From the NCBI RefSeq assembly GCF_016757735.1, contig NZ_CP068439.1:1426001-1490000 (forward strand): a stretch of DNA of 64,000 nt, written 5' to 3'. A model generated the notes under the pieces. The model worked only from the letters and a program-made list of their open reading frames with translations, was not told the origin of the DNA and made no database searches. Below are positions 52,207 to 61,802 of this stretch, in pieces. A program made the translations under genes and the position numbers. The first letter of the stretch is position 1. Each line of letters begins with the position of its first letter. Source of the stretch: Aequorivita iocasae (GTDB taxonomy: Bacteria; Bacteroidota; Bacteroidia; Flavobacteriales; Flavobacteriaceae).

Positions 52207-53484
52207 CTATAGATCATATTGCTTTATCTTTCTATATAAGGTTCTTTCTGAAATGCCCAGTTCATCGGCAGCTTCTTTTCGCTTTCCGTTGTATTTTTCT
52301 AAGGACTTTTTAATGAGTTCCAATTCCTTTTGCTGAAGGGAAAGATTTTCTTCTTCTTTAATTTCCTCGGCATACTCATATTTGTCCTTTCGCTGTTCGG
52401 GGGTGTGTTCCGGAATGCTGAAAACTTCCACATCGGTTTCAGTACCATTTGTTTCCCCTTCAATTATAGAAGCCAATTCCTCTTCGGCTTCGCTTTCTTC
52501 GGAATAAATTTTATTGATTAATGATGATTGCTCTTCTTTAACCTTAGCAGCATTGCCAGTTTTCATGAGTTCCAAAGTGAGCTTTTTCAGATCGTTTACA
52601 TCGCGTTTCATATCGAAAAGCACCTTGTAAAGAATTTCCCGTTCACTGCTGAAATCGCTTTCAGCTTTCTTCGCATTGACAATTGCGGGAAGGTTGCTAC
52701 CCATATCGGGTAAATAATGCTTTAGGGTTTCGTATGAAATTTCACGGTTCTGTTCCAAAACTGAAATCTGCTCGGCCACATTGCGAAGTTGGCGAATGTT
52801 TCCGCTCCATCTGTATTTCAACAATAAATCTGTTGCCTGCTCTGTCAATCTGATTGTTGGCATTTTATATTTTTGGGCAAAATCTGCCGCAAATTTTCTG
52901 AAAAGCAAATGAATATCTTCCTGCCTGTCACGAAGTGGCGGAAGATTTATTTCTACCGTACTCAATCTATAATAAAGATCTTCGCGAAATTTTCCTTTTT
53001 CAATGGCATCCACCATTTTTACATTGGTGGCGGCCACAATACGAACATCTGTTTTTTGTGCTGCGGAAGAACCTACTTTTAAAAATTCGCCATTTTCCAA
53101 AACCCGGAGCAACCGAACCTGCGTGGGTAAAGGCAATTCGCCTACTTCATCCAGAAAGATGGTGCCGCCGTCGGCGACTTCAAAATAACCGCTACGGGTG
53201 GCGGTGGCGCCCGTAAACGAACCTTTTTCGTGACCGAAAAGTTCGCTGTCAATGGTTCCCTCGGGAATTGCACCGCAGTTTACGGCTATGTATTTTCCGT
53301 GCTTTCGGTGCGAAAGGGAGTGGATAATTTTTGGAATGCTTTCTTTCCCTACACCACTTTCGCCTGTTACCAATACCGAAATATCAGTTGGCGCCACTTG
53401 GATTGCCTTTTCCACGGCACGGTTCAGTTTTGGGTCGTTGCCTATTATTCCGAAACGTTGTTTTGTTGCTTGTATGCTTTCCAC
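52207..53484 (-). CDS. Sigma-54-dependent transcriptional activator without a sensory domain
   Basis: A 425-residue protein that begins directly with the AAA+ domain: Walker A GESGVGKE, the sigma-54 contact loop GSFTGA (usually GAFTGA), Walker B GGTIFLDEVGEL and the R-finger region EDLYYRLSTVEINLPPLRDR. A linker rich in Glu (about 300-375) is followed by a Fis-type helix-turn-helix (KKSLEKYNGKRKEAADELGISERTLY region, about 385-425). There is no receiver or PAS domain, so activity may be set by expression or by a partner. It precedes lptE-TPR-secG and could control this or a distant operon; no -24/-12 site was found upstream of lptE. Confidence 0.93.
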   Translation of the reverse strand: MESIQATKQRFGIIGNDPKLNRAVEKAIQVAPTDISVLVTGESGVGKESIPKIIHSLSHRKHGKYIAVNCGAIPEGTIDSELFGHEKGSFTGATATRSGYFEVADGGTIFLDEVGELPLPTQVRLLRVLENGEFLKVGSSAAQKTDVRIVAATNVKMVDAIEKGKFREDLYYRLSTVEINLPPLRDRQEDIHLLFRKFAADFAQKYKMPTIRLTEQATDLLLKYRWSGNIRQLRNVAEQISVLEQNREISYETLKHYLPDMGSNLPAIVNAKKAESDFSSEREILYKVLFDMKRDVNDLKKLTLELMKTGNAAKVKEEQSSLINKIYSEESEAEEELASIIEGETNGTETDVEVFSIPEHTPEQRKDKYEYAEEIKEEENLSLQQKELELIKKSLEKYNGKRKEAADELGISERTLYRKIKQYDL

Positions 53485-53554
53485 TTCTTTACAGATTCTA
53501 TGGTTGCTTTTATTCTATTATTTTACCGAAAAATGAAACCTTTAAAACCTTGTT

Positions 53555-55000
53555 TTAATGATTATTTGAATATCCAACCGCCTCGCCTAACAGTGTGGCA
53601 GTGGTACAATCGTTTATTTTCACGAGTACAAAATCGCCCGGTTTGTAGTTTTCCTTCGGAAAAACCGCAACCGTATTTTGTGGCGTACGCCCGCTCCAGT
53701 GCTGGTCGCTTTTTTTGGATTCTCTTTCTATCAAAACTTCCACGGTTTTTCCCACTGTTCTGTTGGTATGGTATGCGCTGTGCTTCTGTTGAAGATTCAC
53801 AATTTCGGTCAACCTTCGTTTCTTTATTTCCTCTGGAACGTCGTCTACTAACTTTCGCGCAGCAAGGGTTCCTGGCCTTTCGGAATACATAAACATAAAC
53901 CCGAAATCGTATTTCACATACTCCATTAAGCTCAATGTATCCTGATGATCTTCCTCTGTTTCGGTTGGGAAACCAGTAATCATATCCTGTGAAATGCCAC
54001 AATCTGGTAATATTTCCCGCACTTTATCGATCAAAGCAAAATATTCCTCCCGGGTGTGCTGGCGGTTCATTTCCTTTAAAATCCGTGTGCTGCCACTCTG
54101 CACTGGCAAGTGAATGTAATTGCAAATATTATTGTATTTCGCCATTGTGTGCAGTACATCTTCGGTCATATCCTGCGGATTGCTGGTGGAAAATCGAATG
54201 CGCATTTTGGGCTGTGCTTCGGCCACTAAAGCCAGTAAATTCGAAAAATTTGTTGCTGTTGCCTGTTGCATTTCCGAAGCGTTTTTAAAATCTTTTTTTA
54301 GTCCGCCGCCATACCATAAATAGCTGTCCACATTTTGGCCCAGCAACGTAATTTCTTTATAACCTTTTTCAGCCAAATCATTCACTTCTTCGAGTATGCT
54401 TTGCGGGTCGCGACTACGTTCGCGGCCACGGGTGAATGGAACCACGCAAAAAGTACACATATTGTCGCAACCGCGGGTGATGCTCACAAAAGCGGTGATG
54501 CCATTGCCGCCCAAACGTACGGGCGAAATATCTCCGTAAGTTTCTTCTTTTGAAAGGATCACGTTTACGGCATCGCGGCCTTCCTCAACTTCCTTCAGCA
54601 GATTTGGTATGTCTTTATACGCATCCGGACCAACTACCAAATCGACGATTTTTTCTTCTTCTAAAAATTTTTCCTTTAAACGCTCGGCCATACAGCCCAA
54701 AACGCCAACCTTCATTTTTGGGTTTATTCGCTTTACCGCGTTGTATTTTTCAAGGCGTTTACGAACGGTTTGTTCGGCTTTATCACGGATGGAACACGTG
54801 TTTACCAAAACTAAATCTGCATCTTCCAATAAGTTCGTGGTATTGTAACCCTGTTCTGCAAGAATAGAAGCTACTATTTCGCTGTCGCTAAAATTCATTT
54901 GGCAACCGTAGCTTTCAATGTAAAGTTTTCGGGAATTTCCCTCGCGGGCCTCTAGAGTCAGCGTATTTCCCTGTGTATTTTCGTCAATTATCTTTTCCAT
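53555..55000 (-). CDS. miaB: tRNA-2-methylthio-N6-dimethylallyladenosine synthase
   Basis: A 481-residue radical-SAM methylthiotransferase. An N-terminal UPF0004 domain carries the first cluster cysteines ([33 protein letters not shown]). The radical-SAM motif is [22 protein letters not shown], followed by LLGQNVDSY and [10 protein letters not shown]-like segments. A TRAM domain closes the protein ([11 protein letters not shown] to GEAVGYS). It adds a methylthio group to i6A37 in tRNAs reading U-starting codons. A well-formed promoter lies upstream. Confidence 0.97.
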   Translation of the reverse strand: MEKIIDENTQGNTLTLEAREGNSRKLYIESYGCQMNFSDSEIVASILAEQGYNTTNLLEDADLVLVNTCSIRDKAEQTVRKRLEKYNAVKRINPKMKVGVLGCMAERLKEKFLEEEKIVDLVVGPDAYKDIPNLLKEVEEGRDAVNVILSKEETYGDISPVRLGGNGITAFVSITRGCDNMCTFCVVPFTRGRERSRDPQSILEEVNDLAEKGYKEITLLGQNVDSYLWYGGGLKKDFKNASEMQQATATNFSNLLALVAEAQPKMRIRFSTSNPQDMTEDVLHTMAKYNNICNYIHLPVQSGSTRILKEMNRQHTREEYFALIDKVREILPDCGISQDMITGFPTETEEDHQDTLSLMEYVKYDFGFMFMYSERPGTLAARKLVDDVPEEIKKRRLTEIVNLQQKHSAYHTNRTVGKTVEVLIERESKKSDQHWSGRTPQNTVAVFPKENYKPGDFVLVKINDCTTATLLGEAVGYSNNH

Positions 55001-55050
55001 AAAAAATCAAGCTTCAATGCAAATTTTGTAATTTTAAACCGTTGAACCGG

Positions 55051-55082
55051 CAAAGATACGATTAATTGTTTTCGCTGTCAAA
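55051..55082 (-). promoter_or_regulatory. Promoter for miaB
   Basis: On the minus strand TTTG (complement of CAAA at 55079-55082) and TATCTTTG (complement of 55051-55058) are 20 bases apart, a close match to the Bacteroidota consensus. The miaB start codon is 50 bases downstream. Confidence 0.65.
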
Positions 55083-55105
55083 GTGTCAGATTTTTTTATA
55101 AAAAA

Positions 55106-55738
55106 TTAAAAAGAATTATTTTTTACAGCAACGGAAAGTCTTTTGATTTCTGCCAGTGCCTCCCTTTCATCGCCCCAACCCTGTGCAATTATTGGATCTG
55201 TGGGGTCGTAATTTAAAAACCAAGTTTCAATTAATTGAAGCGCATTTGGATATTTTTTTAAGAATTCATCAAAAGTTTCGGCAGAAACTGTTCGCAATTT
55301 TTCGTCGGCCGGAATGCAGATTACTTTATAATCAGATTCGCCATCGTCCAAAAGTTTTAAAACTGCAATCGGTTTCGTTTCAAGAATGGTTCCCGTTTTC
55401 AGAGACTCGCAAAGTACCAAGACATCCAGCGCATCGCCATCGCCGCCTTTCTTGGGATTGGAATACGTTGAAGCTATAAAGCCATAGTTTCCGGGGTAGG
55501 GCAGATATTCAATAATTCTATCTTTTCCGTCGCGAACATCCACGATATATTTTTTGGATTCTTTTTTAAATTCAATTTTTTTGCTGGTTCCCGCGGGTAT
55601 TTCAATAATACAATTGATAGTGTTATCTTCTGAAAATGTTGGGGTGTTCAACACACGTAAAGATGTTCCACAACTCTGCATGCCAATCAAGACGACAAGC
55701 AGCACCATTGTAAAAAAAGAATTTTTTGATGATTTCAT
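55106..55738 (-). CDS. Family I inorganic pyrophosphatase with a lipoprotein signal
   Basis: A 210-residue family I pyrophosphatase. Motifs NCIIEIPAGTSKKIEF, YLPYPGNYGFIAST, GGDGDALDVLVL (metal-binding aspartates) and VLKLLDDGESDYKVI match the catalytic fold. The chain begins with MKSSKNSFFTMVLLVVLIGMQSC, a clear signal with a lipobox cysteine at 23, so the enzyme would be lipid-anchored in the envelope and not cytosolic. The YK pair that binds phosphate in E. coli reads YD (NYDPTD). The physiological substrate outside the cytosol is unclear. The cysteine could alternatively mark a pseudo-signal, but hydrophobicity and position fit export well. Confidence 0.88.
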   Translation of the reverse strand: MKSSKNSFFTMVLLVVLIGMQSCGTSLRVLNTPTFSEDNTINCIIEIPAGTSKKIEFKKESKKYIVDVRDGKDRIIEYLPYPGNYGFIASTYSNPKKGGDGDALDVLVLCESLKTGTILETKPIAVLKLLDDGESDYKVICIPADEKLRTVSAETFDEFLKKYPNALQLIETWFLNYDPTDPIIAQGWGDEREALAEIKRLSVAVKNNSF

Positions 55739-55827
55739 TACTTCATTTTCAATACCGAGGAATTTAAAAATAGTATAAATAAACTGTTCATTGGTGTTAA
55801 CAGTTGGCTAAATTTCAACCCCAAAAA

Positions 55828-55856
55828 TTGTGTATTAAAAAATTCATATACTTTTG
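55828..55856 (+). promoter_or_regulatory. Promoter for topA
   Basis: TTG at 55828-55830 and TACTTTTG at 55849-55856, 18 bases apart, match the Bacteroidota consensus; the start codon lies about 20 bases downstream. Confidence 0.6.
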
Positions 55857-55876
55857 TACGCATAACAATTATGTAT

Positions 55877-58393
55877 ATGGCAAAGAATTTAGTGATCGTT
55901 GAGTCCCCAGCAAAAGCAAGAACCATTGAAAAATTTCTTGGGAAAGATTTCAAGGTTTCCTCCAGTTTTGGGCACATTGCAGATCTTCCGTCCAAGGAAT
56001 TGGGCGTGGACGTGGAAGGGGATTTCACACCTAAATATATAGTGAGTAGTGACAAAAAGAAGTTGGTTACTGAATTAAGGGCACTCTCCAAAAAAGCCGA
56101 TATGGTCTGGCTGGCAAGTGATGAGGACCGCGAAGGAGAAGCCATTGCGTGGCATTTGGCCGAAGAATTGAAGCTGGACAAAAACAAAACCAAACGTATT
56201 GTTTTTCACGAAATTACTAAATCTGCCATTTTAAAAGCCATTGAAAATCCGCGCCAAATTGATTATAATTTGGTAAACGCACAGCAGGCGCGCCGCGTGC
56301 TCGACCGTCTGGTGGGGTATGAACTTTCGCCCGTTCTTTGGAAAAAGGTAAAGGGCGGACTTTCTGCAGGCCGTGTGCAATCTGTTGCAGTAAGACTGAT
56401 TGTGGAGCGCGAAAGAGAAATTGAAGCTTTCACTCCGGTGGGGTCCTATAGAATTGATGCTGAATTTACTACTGCTGACGGTAGTAAATTCAAGGCAAAA
56501 CTTCCCAAGAATTTTGATACAGAAGAAGAAGCCCGTGAGTTCCTTCGGAAGAATCTGGGTGCCGAGTATAAAATTTCAGATTTAACAAAAAAACCTGCCA
56601 GCAAAAGTCCTGCGGCGCCTTTTACCACCTCCACTTTGCAACAGGAAGCCGCGCGAAAACTCTATTTTTCAGTAGGAAAGACGATGACCATAGCCCAAAG
56701 GCTCTACGAAGCTGGGCTTATAACCTATATGCGTACCGACAGCGTCAACCTTAGCAACGATGCAAAAAACGCAGCACAAAAAGAAATAGTTTCTTCATAC
56801 GGAAAAGAATACAGCAAACCCCGGGATTACAAAGGTAAGAGCAAGGGCGCGCAGGAAGCACACGAGGCCATACGGCCAACCGATATGAGCCAGCACACCA
56901 TTTCTGGCGATTATGACCAAGCTCGTTTATACGATTTAATTTGGAAACGCACACTGGCTTCGCAAATGAGCGATGCACAATTGGAGCGAACCAATGTGAA
57001 GATTGATGTGCTTTCCAAAGAAAAAGTTTCAGAAAACTTTACTGCAAATGGTGAAATGATAAAGTTTGACGGTTTCTTAAAAGTGTATTTGGAAGGAACC
57101 GATTTTGAGGAAGAAGAGCAGGAAGGCATGCTGCCAAATATGAAAAAGGGCGATTCACTCGAAAATAATTACATCACCGCGACGGAAAGGTTTACTCGTC
57201 CACCGTATCGCTACACGGAGGCTTCTTTAGTGAAACAATTGGAAGAACTCGGCATTGGCCGGCCTTCAACCTATGCGCCTACCATTTCCACAATTATCAG
57301 CAGAAATTATGTTGAAAAAGGAACTGTAGAAGGGGTAGAGCGAAAATATCTTCAGCTTACACTTCAAAAAGAAAACATAAAAGACAAAACATTAACCGAA
57401 ACTGTTGGCAGTGACAAAGGAAAATTGGTTCCCACTGATATCGGGATGATCGTGAACGACTTTTTGGTTGATCATTTTGAAAATATTCTCGATTATAATT
57501 TCACTGCAAAAGTAGAGCAGGATTTTGACGACATCGCAGAGGGCAAAGAGGAGTGGACGAAGATGATGAAAGATTTCTACGGAAAATTTCACCCAAGGGT
57601 TGAACACGTTGAAGAAAACGCAGACCGCGAAAGTGGTGAGCGTATTCTTGGCGAAGACCCCGAAACTGGAAAAACCGTTTTGGTTCGCCTCGGAAAATAT
57701 GGCCCGATGGCGCAGATTGGCGCACCTGATGATGAGGAAAAGAAATTCGCAAGCCTTCGTCCCGACCAGCAATTGCACTTGGTTACTTTTGAGGAAGTAA
57801 TGGATTTGTTTAAGCTCCCGAAGACTTTAGGCATTTATGAAAAAGAAGAAGTTGAGGTGAATAACGGCCGCTTTGGGCCGTACGTGCGTTTCGGTAAAAC
57901 CTTTATTTCGCTTCCGAAGGGAATGGACCCACTGGATGTGGATATGGCCTTTGCAAAAGAGTTGATTGAAGAAAAGAAAAAGGCCGACGCACCTATATAT
58001 ATGTATGAGGATTTGCCAGTTCAAAAAGGAGTGGGGCGTTTTGGTCCTTTTATAAAATGGAACAATATGTTCATAAACGTGAACAAAAAATACGATTTTG
58101 ACAATCTTTCCGACGAAGATATTGAACAGCTTATCGAAGATAAAAAACAAAAAGAAATCGATAAATTGATAAACGAATGGCCGGAAGAAAAAATACGAAT
58201 TGAAAAAGCACGTTGGGGGCGTTTCAATTTAATAAAAGGAAAAACAAAGGTAGAATTACCCAAAGGTACCGAAGCTGACAAAATAACTTTAGAAGAAGCG
58301 AAAGACCTGCTGGCAAGGAAAAGCCCAAAAAAGAAATCTACCACAAAAAAGAAAACCGCAACTAAGAAAAAAACCACGGCCAAGAAAAAATAA
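55877..58393 (+). CDS. topA: DNA topoisomerase I
   Basis: The second ATG at 55877 gives MAKNLVIVESPAKARTIEKF, the usual start of the family; an ATG two codons earlier is also possible. The 838-residue enzyme has a TOPRIM domain (IVESPAKA, SDEDREGEAIAWHLAE) and a type IA core with the catalytic tyrosine Y284 in ITYMRTDSVNLS. The C-terminal part has repeated FGPYVRFGK-type units in place of zinc fingers, and ends in a Lys- and Thr-rich tail (TKKKTATKKKTTAKKK) that probably binds DNA non-specifically. It relaxes negative supercoils. Its stop overlaps the start of the arginase-fold gene (TAATG). Confidence 0.96.
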   Translation: MAKNLVIVESPAKARTIEKFLGKDFKVSSSFGHIADLPSKELGVDVEGDFTPKYIVSSDKKKLVTELRALSKKADMVWLASDEDREGEAIAWHLAEELKLDKNKTKRIVFHEITKSAILKAIENPRQIDYNLVNAQQARRVLDRLVGYELSPVLWKKVKGGLSAGRVQSVAVRLIVEREREIEAFTPVGSYRIDAEFTTADGSKFKAKLPKNFDTEEEAREFLRKNLGAEYKISDLTKKPASKSPAAPFTTSTLQQEAARKLYFSVGKTMTIAQRLYEAGLITYMRTDSVNLSNDAKNAAQKEIVSSYGKEYSKPRDYKGKSKGAQEAHEAIRPTDMSQHTISGDYDQARLYDLIWKRTLASQMSDAQLERTNVKIDVLSKEKVSENFTANGEMIKFDGFLKVYLEGTDFEEEEQEGMLPNMKKGDSLENNYITATERFTRPPYRYTEASLVKQLEELGIGRPSTYAPTISTIISRNYVEKGTVEGVERKYLQLTLQKENIKDKTLTETVGSDKGKLVPTDIGMIVNDFLVDHFENILDYNFTAKVEQDFDDIAEGKEEWTKMMKDFYGKFHPRVEHVEENADRESGERILGEDPETGKTVLVRLGKYGPMAQIGAPDDEEKKFASLRPDQQLHLVTFEEVMDLFKLPKTLGIYEKEEVEVNNGRFGPYVRFGKTFISLPKGMDPLDVDMAFAKELIEEKKKADAPIYMYEDLPVQKGVGRFGPFIKWNNMFINVNKKYDFDNLSDEDIEQLIEDKKQKEIDKLINEWPEEKIRIEKARWGRFNLIKGKTKVELPKGTEADKITLEEAKDLLARKSPKKKSTTKKKTATKKKTTAKKK

Positions 58394-59556
58394 TGATAGA
58401 ATTTTTATCCCCAGTTTCTAAAAAAATATTGGCACACCGGGAAATTCTGCCTCCGGGAACCTTGGGAAAACTAATTGAAGCCCATTCTAAAACCGGTGAA
58501 TTACCTAATTTAAAGAATGTGAAATTTGCCCTTCTTGGAATTAAGGAAAACCGAGACGATGTAAATTTTATTGGAGGGGAAATATCTTTTGATGCCTACC
58601 GAAAAGCGATATACTCGTTGTACCCAGGCAATTGGAGCCACAAAATAATTGATCTAGGCGATATTGAAAAGGGCCAATCGGCTGTAGACACACGCTTTGC
58701 TGCCAAAGAAGTGATTTCTGCCCTTTTGAAAAAAAACATTGTGCCCATTGTGTTGGGTGGAAGTCAGGATTTGGCCTTTTCGCAATATCGGGCTTATGAC
58801 GGCTTGGAGGGAATGGTAAACATAGTGAACATAGACAATCGATTTGACCTTGGAAATGCTGAGTTGCCAATTTCAAATAAATCCTATGTCGGGAAAATGG
58901 TGGTTGAACAGCCCTATAACCTTTTTAATTACAGTGTTCTGGGCTATCAATCCTTTTTTAATGCTCCCCAAGAAATCGTTTTAATGGATAAACTTTTTTT
59001 TGATGCCTATCGTTTGGGGGAGATAACCGCAGATATAACCTCTGTAGAACCCATAATGCGTGATGCTGATATGGTAACTCTGGATGTTACAGCAATAAAA
59101 AGCACAGAATTAAGTTATAAAAACAACGAAAGCCCTAATGGTTTTGACAGTCGGGAGATATGTGCAATAGCCCGATATGCCGGTATAAGCAATAAAGTAA
59201 AGTCATTTGGCGTTTACGAATTGAGTGATTCCATAGAAAGCAAAAGTGGAGCAATGCTTGTTGCGCAAATACTTTGGTACTTTATAGAAGGTTATAATTT
59301 CAGGGTTGAGGATGATGATTTTGACAATGAAAATCTTTTTACCACCTATAAAGTTCCCATTGATGATGAGGTGTTGGAATTTAAAAAAAGCAATAAAACA
59401 GAAAGGTGGTGGATAGTTTTACCATTTCTTTCAAATGTTAATAATAAATTAAAAAGAAGAACGTTATTACCTTGCACTTATGGCGAATATTTGGGTGCAT
59501 GCAATCAGGAAATTCCTGAACGGTGGTTAAAAGCCCGCCACAAAAATGAAGTATAA
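58393..59556 (+). CDS. Arginase-fold protein with degenerate metal site (annotated formimidoylglutamase-like)
   Basis: A 387-residue member of the ureohydrolase fold, longer than usual (about 300). The metal motifs have lost key ligands: GGxHS reads GGSQD (122-126, Gln125 for His), DAHxD reads DNRFD (148-152, Arg150 for His), and SxDxDxxDP reads TLDVTAIKS (Asp231 kept, Thr233 for Asp). A binuclear manganese site is therefore unlikely. The C-terminal extension (about 300-387; ERWWIVLPF, YGEYLGACNQEIPERW) is not part of the arginase core. It overlaps topA by one base and lies 113 bp before gldK, which suggests a structural or regulatory role. Automatic names such as formimidoylglutamase are probably misleading. 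Confidence 0.85.
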   Translation: MIEFLSPVSKKILAHREILPPGTLGKLIEAHSKTGELPNLKNVKFALLGIKENRDDVNFIGGEISFDAYRKAIYSLYPGNWSHKIIDLGDIEKGQSAVDTRFAAKEVISALLKKNIVPIVLGGSQDLAFSQYRAYDGLEGMVNIVNIDNRFDLGNAELPISNKSYVGKMVVEQPYNLFNYSVLGYQSFFNAPQEIVLMDKLFFDAYRLGEITADITSVEPIMRDADMVTLDVTAIKSTELSYKNNESPNGFDSREICAIARYAGISNKVKSFGVYELSDSIESKSGAMLVAQILWYFIEGYNFRVEDDDFDNENLFTTYKVPIDDEVLEFKKSNKTERWWIVLPFLSNVNNKLKRRTLLPCTYGEYLGACNQEIPERWLKARHKNEV

Positions 59557-59669
59557 TCAAATAACACAAGTAAAAACGGGGATCAAGGGTTTTTCAAAAA
59601 AAAATTGTTTTTTTGGAATTTTATAGATAGGTTTACGCCCTTGAATCTCGAAATTTAACCTAAATACCT

Positions 59670-61043
59670 ATGAAGAAGTTTATTGCATTAACTGCGATCG
59701 TTGCCTTTTTGTTCAGTTGTAACTCCGGAGACCGGGGAGAGCTGGTTGGGGCAAAAGGTAAAAAATGGTATCCTCAAAAGCCTTACGGAATGACACTTAT
59801 CCCTGGTGGATCCTTCATCATGGGTAAGAGTGATGATGATTTTGTTGCCATTAATGATGCGCCAACAAAGACCGTGACCGTTCGATCTTTCTATATGGAC
59901 GAAACCGAAATAACCAATGCCGAGTACCGTCAATTTGTTAATTGGGTGCGAGATTCTACTGTAAGACTACGTTTGGCAATTATGGCCGATGAGGTAGGAG
60001 CAACTCCTGGAGATGGCGGAATTGGAGAATTTGCTTTTGTTGACCAAGAAAACGAAGAAATGACCCCTTACCAACAATATATGTACGACAATTATTTCGG
60101 TATGGGTGAAGATTATTATGCCGGTAGAAAACTCAACGATAATGTAGACTTGATTTGGGATACATCAGAATACCCAGATGAATATTATTCTGAAGTAATG
60201 GATACTATGTATATTCCTACCGAAGAAGCATATAACGGCCAGCGTACCATTGACGTTAGCAAATTGAATTTTCAATATACCTACATGGATATTGAGTCTG
60301 CTGCACGTGACAAAACCAAGAGAAGAAAAGATTTCATCAAAAAAGAAGAATTGAACATTTATCCTGATACTACGGTATGGATTAAAGATTTCAACTATTC
60401 CTATAATGAACCAATGCACAATGACTATTTCTGGCATGAGGCTTACGGGGACTATCCGGTTGTGGGAGTAAATTGGAAACAAGCCAAGGCATTCTGTGCT
60501 TGGAGAACCCTTTATAAGAATTCTTATCAAAAATCAAAAAATAAAAATCATGTGAATTCTTTCCGTTTGCCTGGAGAGGCTGAATGGGAATATGCCGCAC
60601 GTGGCGGTCTGGAATCTGCAACCTACCCTTGGGGAGGGCCTTATGCTAAAAACGACCGTGGTTGTTTTATGGCTAATTTTAAACCTTTGCGTGGGGATTA
60701 TGCTGCTGACCAAGCCCTTTATACCGTAGAGGCAGATGCTTATGAGCCCAATGATTTCAACCTGTACAATATGGCAGGAAACGTTGCTGAGTGGGTGGCT
60801 TCTTCGTATGACCCTGCTTCTTATGATTACACTTCTACTATGAACCCAAACGTGAACGATCCAAATAATATGCGAAAAGTGGTGCGTGGCGGTTCTTGGA
60901 AAGATGTTGCTTATTTCCTTCAAGTAAGTACCCGTGATTACGAATATGCAGATTCTGCTCGAAGCTATATAGGCTTCAGAACTGTACAAGATTATATGGG
61001 TACAGATGTTACCTTAAATCAAAACTTTGGCGATGCTCGCTAA
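59670..61043 (+). CDS. gldK: Type IX secretion/gliding lipoprotein GldK
   Basis: A 457-residue lipoprotein (MKKFIALTAIVAFLFSC, cysteine at 17) with a formylglycine-generating-enzyme/sulfatase-modifying fold: PYGMTLIPGGSFIMGKSDDD, FYMDETEITNAEYRQFVNW, NSFRLPGEAEWEYAARGG, NMAGNVAEWVASSY and VVRGGSWKDVAYF. GldK (PorK in Porphyromonas) forms with GldN the large periplasmic ring attached to the outer membrane in the type IX system. It is the first gene of gldKLMN. No clear promoter was seen in the 113-bp gap upstream. Confidence 0.97.
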   Translation: MKKFIALTAIVAFLFSCNSGDRGELVGAKGKKWYPQKPYGMTLIPGGSFIMGKSDDDFVAINDAPTKTVTVRSFYMDETEITNAEYRQFVNWVRDSTVRLRLAIMADEVGATPGDGGIGEFAFVDQENEEMTPYQQYMYDNYFGMGEDYYAGRKLNDNVDLIWDTSEYPDEYYSEVMDTMYIPTEEAYNGQRTIDVSKLNFQYTYMDIESAARDKTKRRKDFIKKEELNIYPDTTVWIKDFNYSYNEPMHNDYFWHEAYGDYPVVGVNWKQAKAFCAWRTLYKNSYQKSKNKNHVNSFRLPGEAEWEYAARGGLESATYPWGGPYAKNDRGCFMANFKPLRGDYAADQALYTVEADAYEPNDFNLYNMAGNVAEWVASSYDPASYDYTSTMNPNVNDPNNMRKVVRGGSWKDVAYFLQVSTRDYEYADSARSYIGFRTVQDYMGTDVTLNQNFGDAR

Positions 61044-61107
61044 TATTCCCTTATTTACTAAACTGAATTAACCTTAATCAAAACTCTCAACTAAAAATTT
61101 AAGTATT

Positions 61108-61758
61108 ATGGCACAATCAAGATCATCAAAAAAATTATTTAATATGGCCTATGGCCTCGGGGCATCTATTGTAATCTTAGGAGCACTTTTCAAAATTCTT
61201 CACTGGGAATTAGGCCCATTAAATGGAGGACTTCTCTTGGCAATCGGTCTTATTACTGAGGCAATAATTTTTGCAATTTCCGCTTTTGAGCCAGTAGATG
61301 ACGATTTGGATTGGTCTTTGGTTTATCCAGAATTGGCTGGAGGCGCCGCAAGCACCAAAAAGGCTACGAAAGAACCAGAAGACGCTCAAGGACTTTTGTC
61401 TAAAAAACTAGACGAAATGCTTAAAGAGGCCCGTATCGATTCCGAATTGATGAACAGCCTTTCAACCAGCATCCGTTCTTTTGAAGGCGCAACGAAAAGT
61501 ATGGCCCCTACTGCGGAAGCTATGAACTCCACTAAAAAATATAGTGAGGAAATGGCCCTTGCAGCAGCACAAATGGATTCATTGAACAGTCTGTACAAAG
61601 TACAAATTGAATCTACAAGCCGTCAAGCGGAAGCTAACCAAGCGGTTGCTGAAAACGCGGAACAACTAAAACAACAAATGCAGCACTTGGCTACCAACCT
61701 TTCTTCATTGAACGGGGTTTACGGAGGTATGCTTTCTGCAATGACTAATAGAAACTAA
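61108..61758 (+). CDS. gldL: Type IX secretion/gliding motor protein GldL
   Basis: A 216-residue inner-membrane protein with two helices (about 15-33, YGLGASIVILGALFKILHW, and 40-60, GGLLLAIGLITEAIIFAISA) followed by a cytoplasmic helical domain. Glutamate E51 lies in the second helix and corresponds to the residue thought to couple proton flow. Five GldL copies surround two GldM copies to form the proton-driven rotary motor that powers T9SS export and gliding. Spacing to gldK is 64 bp and to gldM 44 bp. Confidence 0.97.
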   Translation: MAQSRSSKKLFNMAYGLGASIVILGALFKILHWELGPLNGGLLLAIGLITEAIIFAISAFEPVDDDLDWSLVYPELAGGAASTKKATKEPEDAQGLLSKKLDEMLKEARIDSELMNSLSTSIRSFEGATKSMAPTAEAMNSTKKYSEEMALAAAQMDSLNSLYKVQIESTSRQAEANQAVAENAEQLKQQMQHLATNLSSLNGVYGGMLSAMTNRN

Positions 61759-61802
61759 GATAGGTTTTCACCTTAATTATTAATCTTTAAAAAAGAATAA
61801 AA

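Noticed and set aside
53230-53892. Plus-strand open frame of 220 codons over the sigma-54 activator and miaB
   Set aside because: It is antisense to two well-supported genes and shows no family features.
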